From: CAYZSU01 sp964480565
GTDB taxonomy: Bacteria > UBA10199 > 2-02-FULL-44-16 > JAAZCA01
Direction: 5' to 3'
Length of the DNA stretch: 16,600 nt
Assembly: GCA_964480565.1 (NCBI GenBank)
Contig: CAYZSU010000046.1
Span: 1 to 16,600, forward strand
Part shown: in pieces, positions 14,129-16,600 of the stretch
How the letters are laid out: each line of letters starts with the position of its first letter
How positions within the stretch are numbered: position 1 is the stretch's first letter
The notes under the pieces: generated by a model
What the model was told of the DNA's origin: nothing
What the model saw: only the letters and a program-made list of their open reading frames with translations
Databases searched by the model: none
Position numbers and translations under genes: made by a program

Positions 14129-15269
14129 CAGCAAGCTCACAGGTTGCAATGTCTGGCACAAGCGCCCATCGTATATATCCCTTGCCTGGATTTCCATGTG
14201 ATGTATCCGCAGCCACCCACGATCCAGGAGTTGTGACTACCGCAATATTTTTATTTAATAGTTGCGTTGCACAATCGACATCACTCATTTGATCTGACAC
14301 TTTCTGCCAAATATATAGCGTCGCCTCTGGCTGACAATTATCAAATCCGCTACTTGAAAGCACGTGCATCATGATATCTCGTTTTTTTCGATATAATTGC
14401 CGCAATTGCTGAACATGAGATTCATCGGACAATGCTGCAATAGCCGCGTCCTGAACAAATGACGGCGTTCCTGAGTCAATATTGGTTTTTAATTTTTTAA
14501 ATGCAGAAATAATATGACTATCTCCCGCCACCCAACCAATACGATACCCTGTCATACAGCTACGTTTGGACAGAGAATAAAAGGCAATGACATTGTCTGT
14601 GGTAAATTCCAAAATCGATCGCGGCGGTTGGCCATAATAGTTTTCAATATATGCCTCATCTGACGCAATGACAATATTGTATTTTTTTGCAAATTCAATG
14701 AGCTCATTATAAAAATCATCCGTTGCACATACGCCCGTGGGGTTATTGGGATAGTTCACCCAAATCAATTTGGCTTTATGGCATATGTCTTCAGGAATCG
14801 CATTTAAATCCGGCATAAAATTATTTTCAGGCAATAAATTCATATAATACACATGGCCTTCGGCAAACAATGTTCCACGCTCATACGGCGGATATCCAGG
14901 ATTTGGCACCAGCACAATATCCCCTGGATTAATCAGGCATTCTGGAAAATGAAACACCGCTTCCTTTGAGCCAATCGTCGCTGCAATCTGCTCATTTACA
15001 TCCACAGAAATGGAAAATCGTGATAACATCCAATCCGCAATAGCCTCACGATAGCGCAATGAGCCAATATAACTGGGGTAACCGCCACAGGCATGTGCAT
15101 CCACGCCTTTTTTTATGGCATTGCGAATAATTTCTGGCGTTGGCTCAGTGGGATCTCCTACACCAAAATCAATGGGAGCAATACCGCTATCACGCAATTT
15201 TTGAACTTTAGCCTCTACGTCCGCAAATGCATAGCTATCAAGCGATTGTAAGCGATTGGATAATATCAT
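14097..15269 (-). CDS. PLP-dependent aminotransferase, diaminopimelate type (DapL/DapC-like)
   Basis: A 390-residue class I/II aminotransferase. The PLP lysine is Lys235 in SLSKRSCMTGYRIGW; other marks are NNPTG (175-179), SDEAYIENYYG (203 onward) and PNPGYPPYE near 122. The opening IDFGVGDPTEPTPEII and GGYPSYIGSLRYREAIADWM resemble LL-diaminopimelate aminotransferase and succinyldiaminopimelate transaminase, both in lysine and peptidoglycan precursor synthesis. I cannot choose between them, nor fully exclude an aspartate/alanine-type enzyme. GGAG 7-8 nt before the ATG supports the start. A hairpin followed by seven T lies just ahead of the ribosome-binding site. It is divergent from the lexA-like gene, and its 3' end overlaps the triphosphatase gene. 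Confidence 0.85.
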   Translation of the reverse strand: MILSNRLQSLDSYAFADVEAKVQKLRDSGIAPIDFGVGDPTEPTPEIIRNAIKKGVDAHACGGYPSYIGSLRYREAIADWMLSRFSISVDVNEQIAATIGSKEAVFHFPECLINPGDIVLVPNPGYPPYERGTLFAEGHVYYMNLLPENNFMPDLNAIPEDICHKAKLIWVNYPNNPTGVCATDDFYNELIEFAKKYNIVIASDEAYIENYYGQPPRSILEFTTDNVIAFYSLSKRSCMTGYRIGWVAGDSHIISAFKKLKTNIDSGTPSFVQDAAIAALSDESHVQQLRQLYRKKRDIMMHVLSSSGFDNCQPEATLYIWQKVSDQMSDVDCATQLLNKNIAVVTTPGSWVAADTSHGNPGKGYIRWALVPDIATCELAASRIYAHWQK

Positions 15270-15283
15270 AATTATTTCTCCAT

Positions 15284-15313
15284 AAAAAAACAGTTCACAC
15301 TTGACATGTGAAC
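15284..15313 (-). promoter_or_regulatory. Hairpin plus T-run in the aminotransferase leader (possible attenuator or operator)
   Basis: On the minus strand GTTCACA-7 nt-TGTGAAC (15293-15313) is followed after 2 nt by seven T (15284-15290), just before the GGAG of the aminotransferase gene. That is the form of an intrinsic terminator within a leader. As DNA it is also a perfect 7-bp inverted repeat that a repressor could bind. Confidence 0.45.
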
Positions 15314-15321
15314 GGACGTTT
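15310..15321. promoter_or_regulatory. GAAC-N4-GTTY motif like a Gram-positive-type LexA box
   Basis: GAACGGACGTTT matches the core GAACRNRYGTTY known from Bacillus-type LexA boxes. It lies between the aminotransferase and the lexA-like gene and overlaps the inverted repeat at 15293. The match could be chance, and a second, better-placed palindrome exists at 15380. Confidence 0.3.
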
Positions 15322-15355
15322 ACGTATTTTATTTATTACAACAACCGATCATCCG

Positions 15356-15385
15356 TTGACAAGATTTCTTAACGAAAAATGTAAG
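15356..15385 (+). promoter_or_regulatory. Putative promoter of the lexA-like gene
   Basis: A perfect TTGACA (15356-15361) is followed after 18 nt by TGTAAG (15380-15385), a weak -10. The -10 lies inside the palindrome at 15380-15396, as expected for an autoregulated repressor. The leader would be about 130 nt. Confidence 0.45.
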
Positions 15386-15396
15386 CAATCATTACA
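15380..15396. promoter_or_regulatory. Palindrome TGTAA-N7-TTACA, candidate LexA operator
   Basis: TGTAAGCAATCATTACA is a perfect inverted repeat (5-bp arms, 7-nt spacer) overlapping the -10 of the lexA-like promoter. It differs from the E. coli CTG-N10-CAG and the Bacillus boxes, which would fit the unusual DNA-binding domain. Confidence 0.5.
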
Positions 15397-15447
15397 ATGG
15401 ATGACCGGGTAGTTAGAAATGGTCGATATCATAGCCCTACCAGATGT

Positions 15448-15467
15448 ACAAGGGGGTTGTTAAAAGC
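15448..15467. repeat. Possible relic of the miniature-element end in the lexA leader
   Basis: GGGGGTTGTTAAAAGCCCC resembles the element end seen at 1-56 (a G-run, TTGTTGAAAAACGCCC), but is short and diverged. The stretch is also GC-richer than its surroundings and could form a GGGG/CCCC hairpin. Confidence 0.25.
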
Positions 15468-15521
15468 CCCGAGGGAGGAAAGCCTGACACGGGCAATCCA
15501 ATTAGCCAAGGAGTATTCTGC

Positions 15522-16100
15522 ATGAGCAAACCCATTGAAACACATAAAATCGATGCACTTCGACGATTTTATCGCAGCAATCAGCGCATGCCCAGTTATG
15601 CAGAAATGACACGCATTTTGGGATATCAATCCAAAAATGCCTCATTTCGTTTTGCCAAGCGACTTGTCACTGAAGGCTATGTCAAAAAAGACACGGCCGG
15701 CAAACTCATCCCCAATAGCGATCGATTTGGCATTCCTTTATTGGGTTATGTGCAAGCAGGTTTTCCATCCCCAGCAGAGGATTGTTTGCTCGATACATTA
15801 TCCATTGATAGTTTTTTAATTGAAAAACCAGAAGCCTCTTTTTTACTCAAAGTATCCGGTGATTCCATGATTAATGCAGGTATTTTAGAGGATGACTTGG
15901 TCATCATTGAACGCGGCGCAAGTGCTAAACACGGCGATATCGTACTTGCATGTGTGGACAATGAATGGACATTAAAATATATGGAAAAACGGGATAATCG
16001 TATTGTACTTGTACCTGCCAATGCCAATTATCCACTGATTTATCCAAAAATCGACCTTCAAATTGCAGGCGTATTACGCGGTGTAGTTCGACGGTACTAA
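15522..16100 (+). CDS. lexA: LexA-like self-cleaving repressor (S24 peptidase)
   Basis: The 192-residue protein has an N-terminal winged-helix-like part (RMPSYAEMTRILGYQSKNAS, residues 22-41) followed by a peptidase S24 domain. The cleavage site is Ala79-Gly80 (YVQAGF), the nucleophile Ser115 (SGDSM) and the general base Lys152 (WTLKYME). The spacings, 36 and 37 residues, match E. coli LexA (35 and 37). Such proteins repress DNA-damage genes until RecA triggers self-cleavage. AAGGAG 8 nt before the ATG at 15522 makes it preferable to an upstream ATG at 15444. The DNA-binding part is not the standard E. coli type, so it may be the main LexA or a related regulator. It is monocistronic, followed by a terminator. 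Confidence 0.88.
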   Translation: MSKPIETHKIDALRRFYRSNQRMPSYAEMTRILGYQSKNASFRFAKRLVTEGYVKKDTAGKLIPNSDRFGIPLLGYVQAGFPSPAEDCLLDTLSIDSFLIEKPEASFLLKVSGDSMINAGILEDDLVIIERGASAKHGDIVLACVDNEWTLKYMEKRDNRIVLVPANANYPLIYPKIDLQIAGVLRGVVRRY

Positions 16101-16187
16101 AACTCAGAGCAAGTAATTTATATTTGAAATGAATTGCCTACAAAATGCCCTCCAACAGAAGTCCAAACAATCTGAATATTTTCAAAT

Positions 16188-16210
16188 AACCCTTAGGGTT
16201 TTTTATTTTT
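16188..16210 (+). terminator. Intrinsic terminator of the lexA-like gene
   Basis: AACCC (16188-16192) and GGGTT (16196-16200) pair around the loop TTA, followed directly by TTTTATTTTT. It lies about 87 nt after the lexA stop. The stem is short but the T-run is good. Confidence 0.6.
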
Positions 16211-16261
16211 AGAGCAGTTCCATTAGGAATGTGCATAGAACTGACTTAGGATTAGTAATCC

Positions 16262-16304
16262 GTGCCAGGCATGGAATACGTACACCCCTTTCCATGCCTG
16301 GCAC
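16262..16304. repeat. Extragenic palindrome with 15-bp GTGCCAGGCATGGAA arms
   Basis: GTGCCAGGCATGGAA (16262-16276) and its exact complement (16290-16304) flank a 13-nt loop. The GTGCCAGG/CCTGGCAC ends are shared with the 82-bp repeat at 11626. Its position after a terminator and its structure resemble REP-type palindromic units. It has no T-run. Confidence 0.65.
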
Positions 16305-16532
16305 TGGAAGTTTGCAATCGGATCATTTCTTCATTTTTCGCGTTTGTTTGTCGATTTTTCTGTTTTTCAGATAATACACGACCATGTTCTGATGATAATT
16401 CATGCAAAATTACGTCACATATTCATCACTATCTCTTTTTCTTGATCATTTTTTGGAATCCAGACGAACAACTGCATACCTTACTACCTGAGGAACATGG
16501 AAATACTCTTATTTTGATAATCATAGGCTAAA

Positions 16533-16600
16533 TTATTTGTCAGGTGGAATAGCCAAATCCGATATTTCATCGCATGTCACTGTTTTTTTGATACGATGAT
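16533..16600 (-). CDS. C-terminal end of a gene cut by the window edge
   Basis: On the minus strand one frame stays open from the window edge to a TAA at 16533-16535, reading HRIKKTVTCDEISDLAIPPDK. The other two minus frames stop within 30 nt. The composition looks coding, but 22 codons are too few to identify a product. It would be convergent with lexA. Confidence 0.35.
   Translation of the reverse strand, partial: HRIKKTVTCDEISDLAIPPDK

Larger units (their letters stand above)
16101..16532. other. Intergenic stretch without a convincing gene
   Basis: Between the lexA-like gene and the partial minus-strand gene at the window edge I see a terminator (16188) and an extragenic palindrome (16262). 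A plus-strand ORF at 16262-16531 begins inside the palindrome with GTG, has no ribosome-binding site and has a Phe/Cys/Ile-rich low-complexity product, so I do not call it. Confidence 0.6.

Noticed and set aside
15465..15495. GAGGAAAG-like stretch recalling the start of RNase P RNA
   Set aside because: Only a few bases match (GAGGAAAGCCTGACACGGG) and the lexA-like coding region begins 30 nt later, leaving no room for the RNA.
15444..15521. Upstream start giving a 218-residue LexA-like protein
   Set aside because: The ATG at 15522 has a good AAGGAG at the right distance and gives the normal family length; the extra 26 residues look like leader sequence.
16262..16531. Plus-strand ORF of 89 residues
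   Set aside because: It starts with GTG inside a palindrome, has no ribosome-binding site and its Phe/Cys/Ile-rich product looks non-coding.
1..16600. tRNA, rRNA or CRISPR arrays
   Set aside because: No cloverleaf-like or rRNA-like stretch and no regularly spaced repeats with unique spacers were seen; the 40-bp repeat at 6037 has only two units.

Overview
The window is AT-rich DNA (roughly 40% GC by eye) from a bacterium that I take to be Gram-negative. It encodes probable lipoproteins (two strong candidates and one weak one), a large zinc metalloprotease, an NhaC-type sodium/proton antiporter, a LexA-type self-cleaving repressor and a diaminopimelate-type aminotransferase. Small palindromic repeats, broken genes, a toxin-antitoxin pair and two DUF4143-type ATPases give it an accessory, decaying character, as in host-associated or facultatively intracellular lineages. 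I cannot fix the taxon from the sequence.

Layout. At 1-56 lies one end of a miniature inverted-repeat element that also supplies the stop codon of a short minus-strand ORF (45-425). That ORF follows a minus-strand lipoprotein metalloprotease (491-3097). Next come a higBA-type module on the minus strand (3290-3878) with a clear promoter and palindromic operator, then an NhaC antiporter on the plus strand (4138-5898), a tiny lipoprotein-like ORF (5902-6060) and a DUF4143 ATPase (6086-7294) whose start codon lies inside a duplicated 19-bp palindrome. A minus-strand lipoprotein of unknown role (7360-8340) is divergent from a gene fusing a helix-turn-helix to an ABC1/UbiB-like kinase (8561-10066). 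A second DUF4143 ATPase follows on the minus strand (10224-11495).

The region 11500-13600 is the most rearranged. A near-identical duplicate of the kinase tail (11734-12073) is joined in frame to a SAM methyltransferase. That methyltransferase is split by a 151-bp element with 15-bp terminal inverted repeats and a 5-bp target duplication; removing the element and one duplication restores the frame exactly. A 60-bp deletion derivative of the same element forms the end of a short membrane-protein gene (13189-13575), which is coupled to a THEP1-like nucleoside triphosphatase (13580-14128). The rest is an aminotransferase (14097-15269, minus) divergent from a lexA-like gene (15522-16100) whose promoter overlaps a perfect palindrome, then a terminator, an extragenic palindrome and the 3' end of a minus-strand gene at the window edge.

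The most notable signal is the dispersed element family: one full copy with target duplication, one copy cut by the window edge with a different core, one internally deleted copy and weak relics. Other points of interest are the helix-turn-helix/ABC1-kinase fusion, the kinase-tail/methyltransferase chimera, and unusual palindromes at the starts of both DUF4143 genes and of the lexA and aminotransferase genes. No RNA genes or CRISPR arrays were seen.
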